A stretch of 64,000 bases of DNA from CAZPXZ01 sp965221505 (GTDB lineage: Bacteria > Pseudomonadota > Alphaproteobacteria > Rhodobacterales > CAZPXZ01). The position numbers and the translations under genes are program-made. This document shows, one piece after another, positions 7,945-18,684 of this stretch (position 1 is its first letter; the number at the start of each line of letters is the position of its first letter). Location: contig CBDCSI010000001.1 in the NCBI GenBank assembly GCA_965221505.1, positions 2,108,001 to 2,172,000 of the forward strand. The letters run 5' to 3'. The notes beneath the pieces are model-generated. The model did no database searches. It had not been told where the DNA came from and worked only from the letters and a program-made list of their open reading frames with translations.

Positions 7945-7963
7945 GCAATTCCGCACGAATTGC
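7945..7963. promoter_or_regulatory. Inverted repeat upstream of the ubiquitin-like operon
   Basis: GCAATTC and GAATTGC form a perfect 7-base inverted repeat around 5 bases, 55-73 bases before the first gene of the operon at 7890. Position and symmetry suit a repressor operator, though a short RNA hairpin is possible. I do not see a clear -35/-10 pair beside it. Confidence 0.35.
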
Positions 7964-8543
7964 CGCGAGCCCAAGCGACGCACTCCGTCCCCGCGTCCGA
8001 ATGACGGCGTCAATCCCGACCTGAGCCCCGAAATCCGGCCCGCGACTGCCGTCGAGAGTACTCGATTCGCGTTTCCGTTGTCAACGCAATACACGATCTC
8101 CCGGCTCGTCAGACTTACTATCTGTCCGCCCGGCGGCCAATTTGCCGGAACCGGAGGCGTGACTCTGGGCCGATGGCCGCGACTTCGGCGCAGCTTCGGC
8201 ACCGTCAGGCGATTCGCGCGCAAGATTCCTCCTGTCGTGAGTTCCTGCCCGGCAGGTTCGGGCATCCGGCACCGGAATCGGACCTACGGCGCCGACCAAC
8301 GGCGATACGCCTATGGCATCGCGTAGCCTGCGTGTTTGTCAAGCAGTCGATTCCCGGGAACACCGTCGATCTGCGGAGCCCTCCCGGACCGACAGTCGAA
8401 TCCGAGCCACGGCCACGCAATCTACTCTTCCTGACAGATAGCTTGCCTACCGCCCGTACCTCACGTAATGCCCATTTTCGGCAAGAACTGCGACGGTTGC
8501 TTGGGGTAGCCGTAGTATTCCTCTGACCGGGTAAGACTCAGTG
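7964..8543. other. Non-coding stretch upstream of the ubiquitin-like operon
   Basis: No reading frame here has recognisable protein character; the open frames are short, arginine-rich and read like translated GC-rich spacer. Its lower GC matches the operon, so it may be part of the same acquired segment. I see no RNA gene or terminator with a T-run. Confidence 0.4.
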
Positions 8544-9094
8544 TCATCTCGACCCGGTGCGTGCGCGCGCGGGGCAGATGCGACGCTCATCTACCAGTTC
8601 CTTTCCCTGACTTCCCTCGCGCAGCGCCTGAAACAGAGGAAACACCTCCTGTGCCTTGCCGATGAGCCAAGCGTGTTCCATACCCAGCCCCTTCGACCCG
8701 TGGACCGTCATGCGCCGGACTGCGTCCGGGCGAGGACACAGAACCTCGGAAACGCGCTCCGGGTGTTGGAAGTAGCGGTTGAGAGGCATCCCCCCGCTCA
8801 CGTGCTCCCGAACGAGGTAGTCGCTGAACGGGCGCGAGGTCACTATTTCATCAGCGAGTAGCGCGTGGCCGCCTTCAGGCCCGCAATACGCACTCGGCTG
8901 CAGCAACCAGCCCAAGAGCGATTGGCATTCCATCGAATCCAACTGGCACGTATTCACCTGATCGACGTCTTCCCGCGCAACCACCCCGCGAGGGCACAGC
9001 ATGAGGTCTTATCGGAGCCTTGACCTGCCAGGACCAGCTGCGGTCCGCCATCCCACGGCTGGGCATCACGCTGGATCGCGTTGAGGGTATCCAT
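8544..9094 (-). pseudogene. Remnant of a UvrD/Rep-type DNA helicase
   Basis: Read on the minus strand from ATG 9094 the first residues are MDTLNAIQRD, then GGPQLVLAGQGSDKTS, which is the N-terminal motif of UvrD/PcrA/Rep helicases with the Walker A glycine before Lys-Thr changed to Asp. The frame then stops after about 45 codons. Another frame ending at 8544 carries a C-terminal helicase piece: MTVHGSKGLGMEHAWLIG, then EVFPLFQALREG and ERR, equivalent to motifs V-VI, followed by a scrambled end. About 400 or more residues between the two parts are missing. So this is a deleted and frameshifted helicase gene, not a functional one. Confidence 0.8.
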
Positions 9095-9253
9095 TGCCGC
9101 TCATTCCCGATCCTGACCATGTCCCGCGAACGCCCGTCGCGATCGAGCGTGTCGCTGGTCGAAGGCTGAGCGAATCGCGCACGATTTCTTCCGAACCACA
9201 TCGATTGCTCACGGACGGCATCCGCAACCCGTACGGCAATTGCGACGACCAGC

Positions 9254-10546
9254 CTATCCCTCGAACGGGTCCTGTCGAACGATCATGTCGTCCCGTTCCG
9301 GAGACGTGGAAATCAGCGCAATCGGACACCCGGCAAGCTCTTCTACCCGCCGAACGAACCCGCGCGCCGACTCCGGCAAGGAGTCCCAACTCCGCGCGCC
9401 CGCGGTACTCCCGGTCCATCCCGGAAGGTCTTCGTAGATCGGCTCGACGCTGGCCTGGGCTTCGGAGGTCGCCGGCAACCGCGTCGTCGCCTCGCCTTCA
9501 AGCCGGTAACCGGTGGAAATCCGAATGCGCTCAAACCCGTCCAGCACGTCGATCTTGGTCAGCACGATGCCGTCGATTCCGGCCGTCCGGACCGACTGGC
9601 GAAGCAACGCCCCGTCCAACCAGCCGCACCGGCGCTTGCGCCCGGTGACCGTGCCGAACTCGCGCCCCCGCACCCCGAGGCGCTTGCCGTGTTCGCCGTC
9701 CAATTCGGTCGGAAACGGACCCGCTCCGACCCGCGTCGAATACGCCTTCGCGATCCCCAGCGTGTACGGCGGCGGACGAAACCCGCCCCCCGCCCCTGTC
9801 AGGGCTTGCCCCGCGACGGTGTTGGACGAGGTGACGTACGGATACGTGCCGTGGTCCACGTCCAGCTGCACGCCCTGCGCACCCTCGAAGAGAAGGCGTT
9901 TCCCGGCCCTGCGCCACGCGTCTACTTCGGCCCAGACAGGTGCGGCATGCGGAGTCAACCTGGGCGCGATCGAAAGTAGTTCCCGCACCAGCGCCTGCCT
10001 GTCGACCGGCTCGGCGCCGAGGCCCGCACGCAGGGGTTGGTGATGCGCGAGAAGCCGATCGACCGCCGCGTCCAGTTCCCGGGCGGACGAGAGGTCACCC
10101 ACCCGGACGGCGCGACGCCCCACCTTGTCCTCGTAGGCCGGGCCGATTCCCCGCCCAGTCGTGCCGATTCGCCGGTTGCCGGCATGCTCTTCGCGCAGCC
10201 GGTCTAGGTCGCGATGCACCGGAAGGATGAGCGCGGCGGTTTCCGCAATGCGCAGCCGCTCGGGCGTAAGGCGAATTCCGCGCTTCTCCAGCCCGTCGAT
10301 CTCGTCCGCCAGCGCCCAGGGATCGATCACCACGCCGTTTCCGATCGCGGATACCGTCCCCTCTCGCAGAACCCCGGACGGAATCAGGGAGAGCTTGTAG
10401 CTCTCCTCCCCGATCACCAGCGTGTGACCGGCGTTGTGTCCGCCCTGGAACCGGATCACGGCGTCGGCGCGCGCCCCGAGCCAGTCGACGACCTTGCCCT
10501 TTCCCTCGTCGCCCCACTGGGCGCCGAGCACCACGACCGAGCTCAT
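9254..10546 (-). CDS. purA: Adenylosuccinate synthetase
   Basis: Catalyses GTP-dependent condensation of IMP with aspartate to adenylosuccinate, the committed step to AMP, in the cytoplasm. 430 residues, normal length. GDEGKGK near residue 12 is the GTP/phosphate loop with the catalytic Asp, FQGGHNAGHT contains the catalytic His, and TGRGIGPAYEDK the IMP site. Its ATG overlaps the serA stop as ATGA, so serC-serA-purA read as one transcript linking serine and purine synthesis. Confidence 0.97.
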   Translation of the reverse strand: MSSVVVLGAQWGDEGKGKVVDWLGARADAVIRFQGGHNAGHTLVIGEESYKLSLIPSGVLREGTVSAIGNGVVIDPWALADEIDGLEKRGIRLTPERLRIAETAALILPVHRDLDRLREEHAGNRRIGTTGRGIGPAYEDKVGRRAVRVGDLSSARELDAAVDRLLAHHQPLRAGLGAEPVDRQALVRELLSIAPRLTPHAAPVWAEVDAWRRAGKRLLFEGAQGVQLDVDHGTYPYVTSSNTVAGQALTGAGGGFRPPPYTLGIAKAYSTRVGAGPFPTELDGEHGKRLGVRGREFGTVTGRKRRCGWLDGALLRQSVRTAGIDGIVLTKIDVLDGFERIRISTGYRLEGEATTRLPATSEAQASVEPIYEDLPGWTGSTAGARSWDSLPESARGFVRRVEELAGCPIALISTSPERDDMIVRQDPFEG

Positions 10547-12135
10547 GAAAAGCGAATCGGCGTGACTTGCCGCACGCCCGACAGGCTGCGAATTCGCTCC
10601 AGGACGGATTCCGAGGGCTGCTCGTCCACGCCCAGGAGCGAGACCGCCTCGCCGCCCTGACTCGCGCGTCCCAGGGCGAAGGTGGCGATGTTCACGCCGG
10701 CCTCTCCCAACGCCGTCCCGATAGAGCCGACGAACCCCGGCCGGTCCGTATTGGTTACGTAGATCATGAACGGCTGCGGTCGTGCCTCGAGCCCGACGCC
10801 CTTGATCTGCACGATGCGCGGCAGTCCGTCCGAATACACGGTACCCGCGACGCTACGGGTCTGGCGTTCGGTCGAGACGATGAGCTCGATGTAGGAACCG
10901 AACGCGCCCCGAGCGTCGGACACGCTCTCGGTGACCTGCATCCCGCGCTCCCGGGCGACGGCCAGCGCCGACACCATGTTGACGCCCTCCCCGAGGGTCG
11001 GTCGCAGCACGGAAGCGACGGCCGCGGCCGTCAACGCTCGCGTGCCGTGATCTCCGGCCTTTCCGACAAAGGAAACCTCGAGGCGAAGAATCGAGCTCTC
11101 CGTCACCTGGCCGACGAACGCGCCCAGCGTTTGCGCAACCTCCATCCACGGCTTGAGGAGCTGCGCTTCCTTGGCGCCGAGCGACGGCGTGTTGACCGAG
11201 TTCGCGATCGCGCCGTCGAGCAGGTAGTCGCAGAGGTCTTCGGCGATCTGCAGCGAAACCTTGGCCTGCGCCTCCGCGGTGGATGCGCCCAGATGCGGCG
11301 TGACCACCGTGTTCGGCAACCGAAAGAAAGGATGGTCGAGCGCCGGCTCCTCGTCGTAGACGTCGATCGCTGCGCCCGCCAGCGAGCCTTCCTCCAGGGC
11401 CCGGGCCAGCGCCGCCTCGTCGACGATTCCGCCGCGTGCGCAGTTGACCAGCCGGGCGCCGGGTTTCATGGCGGCGATCCGTTCGGCGGAAATCAGGTTC
11501 CGGGTATCGTCCGTCCGCGGAACGTGGACGGTGACGATGTCCGCGCGGCCGAGAAGCCCCTCCAGAGAGTCGATCCGGGATACGCCGAGCTGCTTCGCCC
11601 GGTCCGGCGTCAGGAACGGGTCGTACGCCACAACCCGCATGCCGAGCGCGATCGCGCGTCGAGCAACTTCTCCGCCCACGTGACCGCAACCGACGACTCC
11701 GAGGCACTTTCCGTGCAATTCCAGTCCGAGAAAGTCGGCGCGATTCCAGCGCCCGGCCCGGAGACTCGCGTCCGCGCGCGGAATGTGGCGCGCGAGCGCC
11801 AGGATCATTCCGAGGGTGTGTTCCGCCGTTGTGACCGTGTTTCCGAAGGGAGCGTTCAGGACCACGATGCCGCGCGCCGTCGCGGCGGCAAGATCGATCG
11901 TGTCCACGCCGACGCCGGCACGCCCGATCACCCTCAGCCGATCGGCCGCGTCGATGACTTCCGCCGTCACCCTGGCGCCCGAGCGAACCGCGAGACCGTC
12001 TACGCCTGCGACCGCTGCGCAAAACCCCTCTGGGTCGGACGCCAGTTCCGGTTCGTATCGAACCGCGACGCCCCGGTCCCGAATGACGTCGACGACGGCC
12101 GGATCGAGGCGATCCGCGACGAGTATCTCGGGCAT
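10543..12135 (-). CDS. serA: D-3-phosphoglycerate dehydrogenase
   Basis: First enzyme of serine synthesis, oxidising 3-phosphoglycerate with NAD. 530 residues, the long form with an intervening domain and a C-terminal ACT domain (about residues 455-530, starting FMIYVTNTDRPGFVGSIG), which usually gives serine feedback control. Rossmann motif GVVGCGHVGGEVAR; catalytic residues in RLVNCARGGIVDE (Arg), the acidic DVYDEEPA, and TPHLGASTAEAQ (His). The ATG at 12135 shares one base with the serC stop (TGATG) and has a GGAGGA site. Confidence 0.97.
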   Translation of the reverse strand: MPEILVADRLDPAVVDVIRDRGVAVRYEPELASDPEGFCAAVAGVDGLAVRSGARVTAEVIDAADRLRVIGRAGVGVDTIDLAAATARGIVVLNAPFGNTVTTAEHTLGMILALARHIPRADASLRAGRWNRADFLGLELHGKCLGVVGCGHVGGEVARRAIALGMRVVAYDPFLTPDRAKQLGVSRIDSLEGLLGRADIVTVHVPRTDDTRNLISAERIAAMKPGARLVNCARGGIVDEAALARALEEGSLAGAAIDVYDEEPALDHPFFRLPNTVVTPHLGASTAEAQAKVSLQIAEDLCDYLLDGAIANSVNTPSLGAKEAQLLKPWMEVAQTLGAFVGQVTESSILRLEVSFVGKAGDHGTRALTAAAVASVLRPTLGEGVNMVSALAVARERGMQVTESVSDARGAFGSYIELIVSTERQTRSVAGTVYSDGLPRIVQIKGVGLEARPQPFMIYVTNTDRPGFVGSIGTALGEAGVNIATFALGRASQGGEAVSLLGVDEQPSESVLERIRSLSGVRQVTPIRFS

Positions 12136-13313
12136 CAGGCGTCCTCCTCTCGCATGACCGCACCGAACGCCCAGTCCAGCCAGGGCAGGAGGGCCTCCAC
12201 GTCGTCGCAGTCCACGGTGCCGCCGCACCAGACGCGAAGCGACGGCGGCGCGTCCCGATGGTTCACGACGTCCTGCGCCGCCTGGCGCTCCTCGAGGAGG
12301 GCGCCCATGCGACCCAGCAACTTCCGCTGTTCAGCCGCCTCCAGCCCTGCGAAACGGGGATCGACGATCCGGATACAGACGGAGGTGTTGGAGCGCGCGG
12401 ACAGCTCCTCGACCAGGTTTTCGGCCCAGTCGCTGGCGTCGATCCATGCCTGCAGAGCGCAAAAATTCCGGTTTGCGCGCGCCATGATCGCAGGGAGTCC
12501 GCCGATGGACTCCACCCAATCGAGCGCGAGCAGGCAATCGGCGACGCACAGCATCGACGGCGTGTTCAGCGTCGCTCCGTCGAAGACGCCCTCGTTGATC
12601 GTCCCGTCCCGCTTCGCCAACCGGAAGACTCGCGGCAGGCCCCGTTGGGGAGGACGGGTGCGCAAGCGCTCCGCCGCCCTGGGGCCGACGGCCAGAACCC
12701 CGTGCGCGGCCTCCCCGCCCAGCGCCTTCTGCCAGCTGAACGTGACGACGTCGAGTTTGTCCCAGTCGAGGGGTTGCGCGAACGCCGCGGAGGTCGCGTC
12801 GCAGATCGCGAGCCCCGCCCGGTCCCGCGAAATCCAGTCGGCGTCCGGACAGCGGGCCCCGGACGTCGTCCCGTTCCAGACGAACACGACGTCCGCCTCC
12901 GGGCGAACGCCGCCGAAATCGGGCAACGCGCCGAACGGCGCCTCGAGAATCCGGCAGTCGGAGAGCGCGAGTTCGTCGCGCACGTCCCGCGCCCAATGCT
13001 TTCCGAACACCTCCCAGACCAGGACGTCCACGGGCAGCGGGCCGAGCAGGTTCCACAGTGCGATCTCCAACGCGCCCGTATTCGAGGCCGGCACGATCGC
13101 GACCCGAAACTCCTCCGGAATCCCCAGCAACTGCCGGGACTTGCGAACTACGGCCCGAATCTGGTCGCGGGGATCCCGCGCCCGATGGGACCGGCCCAGA
13201 AAGGCGCGCTCCACCAGTTCGGCGCCGCTCCAGCCGGGGTGCTTCACGCAGGGTCCCGACGAGAACTGCGCGCGGCGCGGCCGAATCGTCGGCGCGTCGT
13301 GACGGTCGTGCAT
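12135..13313 (-). CDS. serC: Phosphoserine aminotransferase
   Basis: PLP enzyme converting 3-phosphohydroxypyruvate and glutamate to phosphoserine. 392 residues, the branch typical of alphaproteobacteria. FSSGPCVKHPGW is the characteristic start; VFVWNGTTSG and the PLP lysine in TFSWQKALGGEAAHG are clear, as is LNTPSMLCVADCLLALDW. I prefer ATG 13313, which has GGAG 6 bases upstream; a TTG at 13328 is possible but lies inside that site. First gene of serC-serA-purA. Confidence 0.95.
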   Translation of the reverse strand: MHDRHDAPTIRPRRAQFSSGPCVKHPGWSGAELVERAFLGRSHRARDPRDQIRAVVRKSRQLLGIPEEFRVAIVPASNTGALEIALWNLLGPLPVDVLVWEVFGKHWARDVRDELALSDCRILEAPFGALPDFGGVRPEADVVFVWNGTTSGARCPDADWISRDRAGLAICDATSAAFAQPLDWDKLDVVTFSWQKALGGEAAHGVLAVGPRAAERLRTRPPQRGLPRVFRLAKRDGTINEGVFDGATLNTPSMLCVADCLLALDWVESIGGLPAIMARANRNFCALQAWIDASDWAENLVEELSARSNTSVCIRIVDPRFAGLEAAEQRKLLGRMGALLEERQAAQDVVNHRDAPPSLRVWCGGTVDCDDVEALLPWLDWAFGAVMREEDA

Positions 13314-13315
13314 GG

Positions 13316-13440
13316 TTCGCTCCAGCAAGACAACCGGGATCGACGGATTCCGGGGGCGGTCGGCGCTCGCGTCCTGCCGACGGCTTCCCCTGCGGGCACT
13401 ATCGCCCGTTCGCCGGCGAATGGCAAGGTGAGGCCAAAGC
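13316..13440 (-). ncRNA. Possible structured 5' leader of serC
   Basis: The minus-strand leader can fold into several hairpins: a 6-bp stem (GCCGTC-type arms at 13359-13364 and 13376-13381, GUCGGC/GCCGAC) with an 11-base loop, a GGGC/GCCC hairpin near 13393-13406, and a TTCGCCGGCGAA self-complement near 13409-13420. A conserved serC leader RNA is known upstream of serC in alphaproteobacteria; I have not been able to compare against its covariance model, so identity is a guess from position. Confidence 0.3.
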
Positions 13441-13582
13441 CCGCACCCGTTTCGAGCCGCCGCGCATCGCGTTCCCGACTATACTCGACCGGATACACGC
13501 CCGGAGAGAGGAAGGGTCTGCCGGACGGCATCCGTAGCCTCCGGCTTCCCGAGCGCAACGCCCCGAACGCAATGGAGCGCGC

Positions 13583-14173
13583 ATGCTTCCCGACGATCCG
13601 GCCAGCCAGGCGCGTCTCTTCTATCTCCTCGCCCTTCTCATGGTCGTCGCGTTCTGGTTCGTCGTCCACTTTCGCAACCAGCTCGGTCGCGCGCTTCAGC
13701 AAGCCCTCATCTGGGTCCTGATCTTCCTGGGCGTCGTGCTCGCCGCAGGGTTTGCGGAGCCGTTGCGACAGACTCTGTTTCACGACGTGGCCAGGCCGGT
13801 CGCGCCCGGATCGGTGGTGCTGGAGCGCGCGCGCGACGGGCATTTCTACGCGACGGCGCAGGTAAACGGTCAGACGATCCTGTTCCTGATCGATACCGGC
13901 GCCACCCAGATCGTGCTCTCCCGCCGCGACGCGGAACGGGCCGGCATCGACACGCGAAGCCTTTCCTACGTCATCCCCGTCTCGACCGCGAACGGCATCG
14001 TCAGCGCCGCCCCGGTCGTCCTCGAATCCGTCCTGCTGGGATCGTTTTCGGACGGCGAAGTGCAGGCGACCGTCATCGATACCGAACTGGGCCAGTCGCT
14101 GCTCGGGATGGACTACCTGAACCGGTTCGACAACGTTCGCCTCGAGGGCGACCGGTTCTATCTCACGCGATAG
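13583..14173 (+). CDS. Membrane-anchored retropepsin-like aspartic protease (TIGR02281 type)
   Basis: 196 residues. Two hydrophobic segments at the N-terminus (about 12-28 and 40-58) anchor it, and the rest is a periplasmic retroviral-type aspartic protease with the active-site motif FLIDTGATQIVLS. The partner flap and the GQSLLGMDYLNRF motif near the end are typical. A single catalytic motif implies it works as a homodimer. It stands alone between serC (divergent) and glmM (convergent). Substrate unknown; relatives include alphaproteobacterial PerP-like proteases. Confidence 0.88.
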   Translation: MLPDDPASQARLFYLLALLMVVAFWFVVHFRNQLGRALQQALIWVLIFLGVVLAAGFAEPLRQTLFHDVARPVAPGSVVLERARDGHFYATAQVNGQTILFLIDTGATQIVLSRRDAERAGIDTRSLSYVIPVSTANGIVSAAPVVLESVLLGSFSDGEVQATVIDTELGQSLLGMDYLNRFDNVRLEGDRFYLTR

Positions 14174-14183
14174 GTCGCGGTCG

Positions 14184-15539
14184 TCACCGGTCGCCTGCGG
14201 CCTCGCCGATCGCCTCGCACACCTCGTCGACCAGGCGCTGCAACAGCTTCGCATCACGCCCCTCGGCCATCACCCGAACGACCGGCTCGGTCCCGGACGC
14301 CCGGACCAGCAACCTGCCGGCCCGGCCGAGCGTCTCCTCGGCGGCCCGAGCCGTACGCCGAACGCGCGCGTCGCCCAGCGCCCTGCCGTTGCCGGCCGGA
14401 ACGCTGCGGGATACCTGCGGATACGGGTCCAGCAATCCGCATACCGCGCTGACCGGGGCACCCGTGTCCACGACCGCCGCCAGAACCTGCAAGGCGGCGA
14501 TGACGCCGTCGCCGGTATGGCCGTAATCCGAAAGAATCACGTGTCCCGACTGTTCGCCTCCGAGATTGCACCCGAGTTCCAGCATTCGCTCGATCACGTA
14601 GCGGTCGCCTACGTCGGTGCGCTCCAGACGAATTCCGCGCTCCGAAAGAAAGTCGTCCAGGCTCAGATTCGACATCGCGGTCGCCACGACCGCGCCGCCG
14701 GCGAGCCGATCGCGCTCCTGCATGCGTCTGGCCAGGCAGGCCAGGATCTGGTCGCCGTCGACGATTCGTCCCGCCTCGTCGATCAGCACGACACGGTCCG
14801 CGTCTCCGTCCAGCGCCACGCCGACGTCCGCTCCCTCCTCCAGCACCATCTGCCTGGCCGCGGCCGGCGACGTGGAGCCGCATTCGCGATTGATGTTGAA
14901 TCCGTCCGGCTCGACGCCCATCGCGACGACCTCCGCACCGAGCTCCCAGAACACGGCCGGCGCGGTCCGGTAGGCCGCTCCGTGGGCGCAATCCACCACC
15001 ACCTTCATTCCGTCGAGCCGCAACCGCCGGGGGAAGGTCGCCTTGGCGAACTCGATGTAGCGCGCAGCGCCGTCGTCCAGGCGCCGAACGTGGCCGATGT
15101 CCTCCGGTCCGGCGAGATCCGTCTCCGGCTCGTCCATTCCGGCCTCGATCAGGGCCTCCACCTCGTCGGACAGCTTCCTGCCGTCGCCGTCGATCAGCTT
15201 GATCCCGTTGTCGTGGTAGGGATTGTGCGACGCCGTGATCATGATGCCGACGTCCGCCCGGAGCGTCCGGGTCAGCCGCGCGACGCCGGGGGTCTGCAGC
15301 GGCCCGAGCAAGTAGACGTCCATCCCGACCGAGGCGAAGCCGGCCGTCAGCGCGTTCTCGATCATGTAGTTGGAGCGTCGCGTGTCCTTGCCGATAATGA
15401 CCCGGTGCCGGCCGTCTTTCGCCCGCCGGAAATGCCGGCCGGTCGCCATCGCCAGGCGAAGGGCGACGTCGGCCGTCATCGGCCACGCGTTTGCGCGCCC
15501 GCGTACGCCGTCCGTCCCGAAATACCGCCTCGCCGCCAT
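14184..15539 (-). CDS. glmM: Phosphoglucosamine mutase
   Basis: Converts glucosamine-6-phosphate to glucosamine-1-phosphate for UDP-GlcNAc, feeding peptidoglycan and LPS synthesis. 451 residues. The N-terminal YFGTDGVRG, the phosphoserine loop ITASHNPYHDNG, the metal loop LDGDADR and the C-terminal phosphate-binding RASGTEP are all present. The ATG at 15539 lies one base after the folP stop (TGACATG), so it is coupled to folP, and it ends the pal-cpoB-tilS-ftsH-folP-glmM run. Confidence 0.97.
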   Translation of the reverse strand: MAARRYFGTDGVRGRANAWPMTADVALRLAMATGRHFRRAKDGRHRVIIGKDTRRSNYMIENALTAGFASVGMDVYLLGPLQTPGVARLTRTLRADVGIMITASHNPYHDNGIKLIDGDGRKLSDEVEALIEAGMDEPETDLAGPEDIGHVRRLDDGAARYIEFAKATFPRRLRLDGMKVVVDCAHGAAYRTAPAVFWELGAEVVAMGVEPDGFNINRECGSTSPAAARQMVLEEGADVGVALDGDADRVVLIDEAGRIVDGDQILACLARRMQERDRLAGGAVVATAMSNLSLDDFLSERGIRLERTDVGDRYVIERMLELGCNLGGEQSGHVILSDYGHTGDGVIAALQVLAAVVDTGAPVSAVCGLLDPYPQVSRSVPAGNGRALGDARVRRTARAAEETLGRAGRLLVRASGTEPVVRVMAEGRDAKLLQRLVDEVCEAIGEAAGDR

Positions 15540-15540
15540 G

Positions 15541-16608
15541 TCATGCCGCTCCGTTCCGATGAAACGCCCGCCAGAGGCCGAGCGCCTGGGCCGTCTCGCC
15601 CACGTCGTGGACCCGAACCACATGGGCGCCGGAGGCCGACGCCTGCAAGGCCGCCGCGAGGGATCCGGGAAGGCGGCAGTTCGCCGAGCCGCCGCCGGGG
15701 AAACTGCCGATGAAGCGCTTCCGGGACGCGCCGACCAGAAGCGCACAGCCCAGACCGTGGAACGCCGAGAGTCCGCTCAGGAGTTCCAGGTTATGTCCCA
15801 GATCCTTGCCGAAGCCGATCCCCGGGTCGACCGCGATCCGCTCGCGAGGGACGCCGCGACGAAGAATCGCCTCCACGCGCCGCTCCAGCCATTCGTAGAC
15901 GTCGAGGAGAGCGGAGCGGTATCGCGGGGCGTCCTGCATGCGCTCGGGCGTCCCTTGCGCGTGCATGACGCAGACGCAGGCCCCGGCTTCGGCCACGACC
16001 TCCGCCATGCGCGGATCCCGGGTAAGGCCCGAGACGTCGTTCACGATTCGCGCCCCGGCCGCCAGGGCGGATCGGGCGACCTTCGCCTTGCGCGTATCGA
16101 TCGACACCGGCACCTCGGGACACAGGTCCCGAAACCGCTCGATCGCCGGCACGACCCTTCGGATCTCTTCCTCGACCGGAACCTCCGCCGCGCCGGGACG
16201 CGTCGACTCGCCGCCGAAGTCCACGATCGCCGCCCCCTCCGCCGCCAGGCGTTCGCCGCGGCGCGCCGCGCTCTCGGCGTCCGCGTAAAGGCCGCCGTCG
16301 GAGAAGCTGTCCGGCGTCGCGTTGACGATCCCCATCAGGACCGGCCCGTCGCGCAATACCCCGCAGAACCCGGAGCGCCGAGCGACGATACGCTCGCGGG
16401 CCGCGGGCCATTCCGAATCCCGAATGTCCTGGGCGGGTTCCGGGGGGCCGAACCGGGCGGCGCCGCCTTCGGCCCGTGCGACCCGCCGCACGAGGCGGAA
16501 CCGCACCGGCCCGCCGCCGAGCGCCCCGGAGCCGGCATCCTGCGAGAACGCGGCGCCCGCGGCGCCCGTGACGCCCAACTCCGGGACGGGCAGGTAGAAC
16601 GCGGTCAT
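15541..16608 (-). CDS. folP: Dihydropteroate synthase
   Basis: Joins p-aminobenzoate to dihydropterin pyrophosphate in folate synthesis; the sulfonamide target. 355 residues, about 80 longer at the N-terminus than the enzyme core, as is common in alphaproteobacteria. Core motifs: GIVNATPDSFSDGG, DFGGESTRPGA, VSIDTRKAKVA, IVNDVSG, DPGIGFGK and GASRKRFIG. Lies between ftsH (27 bases upstream) and glmM. Confidence 0.95.
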   Translation of the reverse strand: MTAFYLPVPELGVTGAAGAAFSQDAGSGALGGGPVRFRLVRRVARAEGGAARFGPPEPAQDIRDSEWPAARERIVARRSGFCGVLRDGPVLMGIVNATPDSFSDGGLYADAESAARRGERLAAEGAAIVDFGGESTRPGAAEVPVEEEIRRVVPAIERFRDLCPEVPVSIDTRKAKVARSALAAGARIVNDVSGLTRDPRMAEVVAEAGACVCVMHAQGTPERMQDAPRYRSALLDVYEWLERRVEAILRRGVPRERIAVDPGIGFGKDLGHNLELLSGLSAFHGLGCALLVGASRKRFIGSFPGGGSANCRLPGSLAAALQASASGAHVVRVHDVGETAQALGLWRAFHRNGAA

Positions 16609-16635
16609 CGGCGGCTCCGTCGGGAGCCTGTCGGC

Positions 16636-18558
<1,923 letters not shown>

Positions 18559-18684
18559 CCCGTCCTCCAACGTTTGGTCCCGCGGCGTCGCGTGGAACTG
18601 CACGCTCCCGCGCTCCGCGCCCGATTCATGCCGCGCATACCCTTCTCATGTAGGCGCAACGACCGGCAAGCACAAGCGCAACCC

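Noticed and set aside
7903..8265. 120-codon minus-strand frame upstream of the ubiquitin-like gene
   Set aside because: No motif, no ribosome site, and the frame ends directly in the operon leader; more likely spacer.
10567..13302. 911-codon plus-strand frame over serA and serC
   Set aside because: Lies antisense to two well-recognised genes and its translation has the Arg/Pro/Ala bias of a mirror frame.
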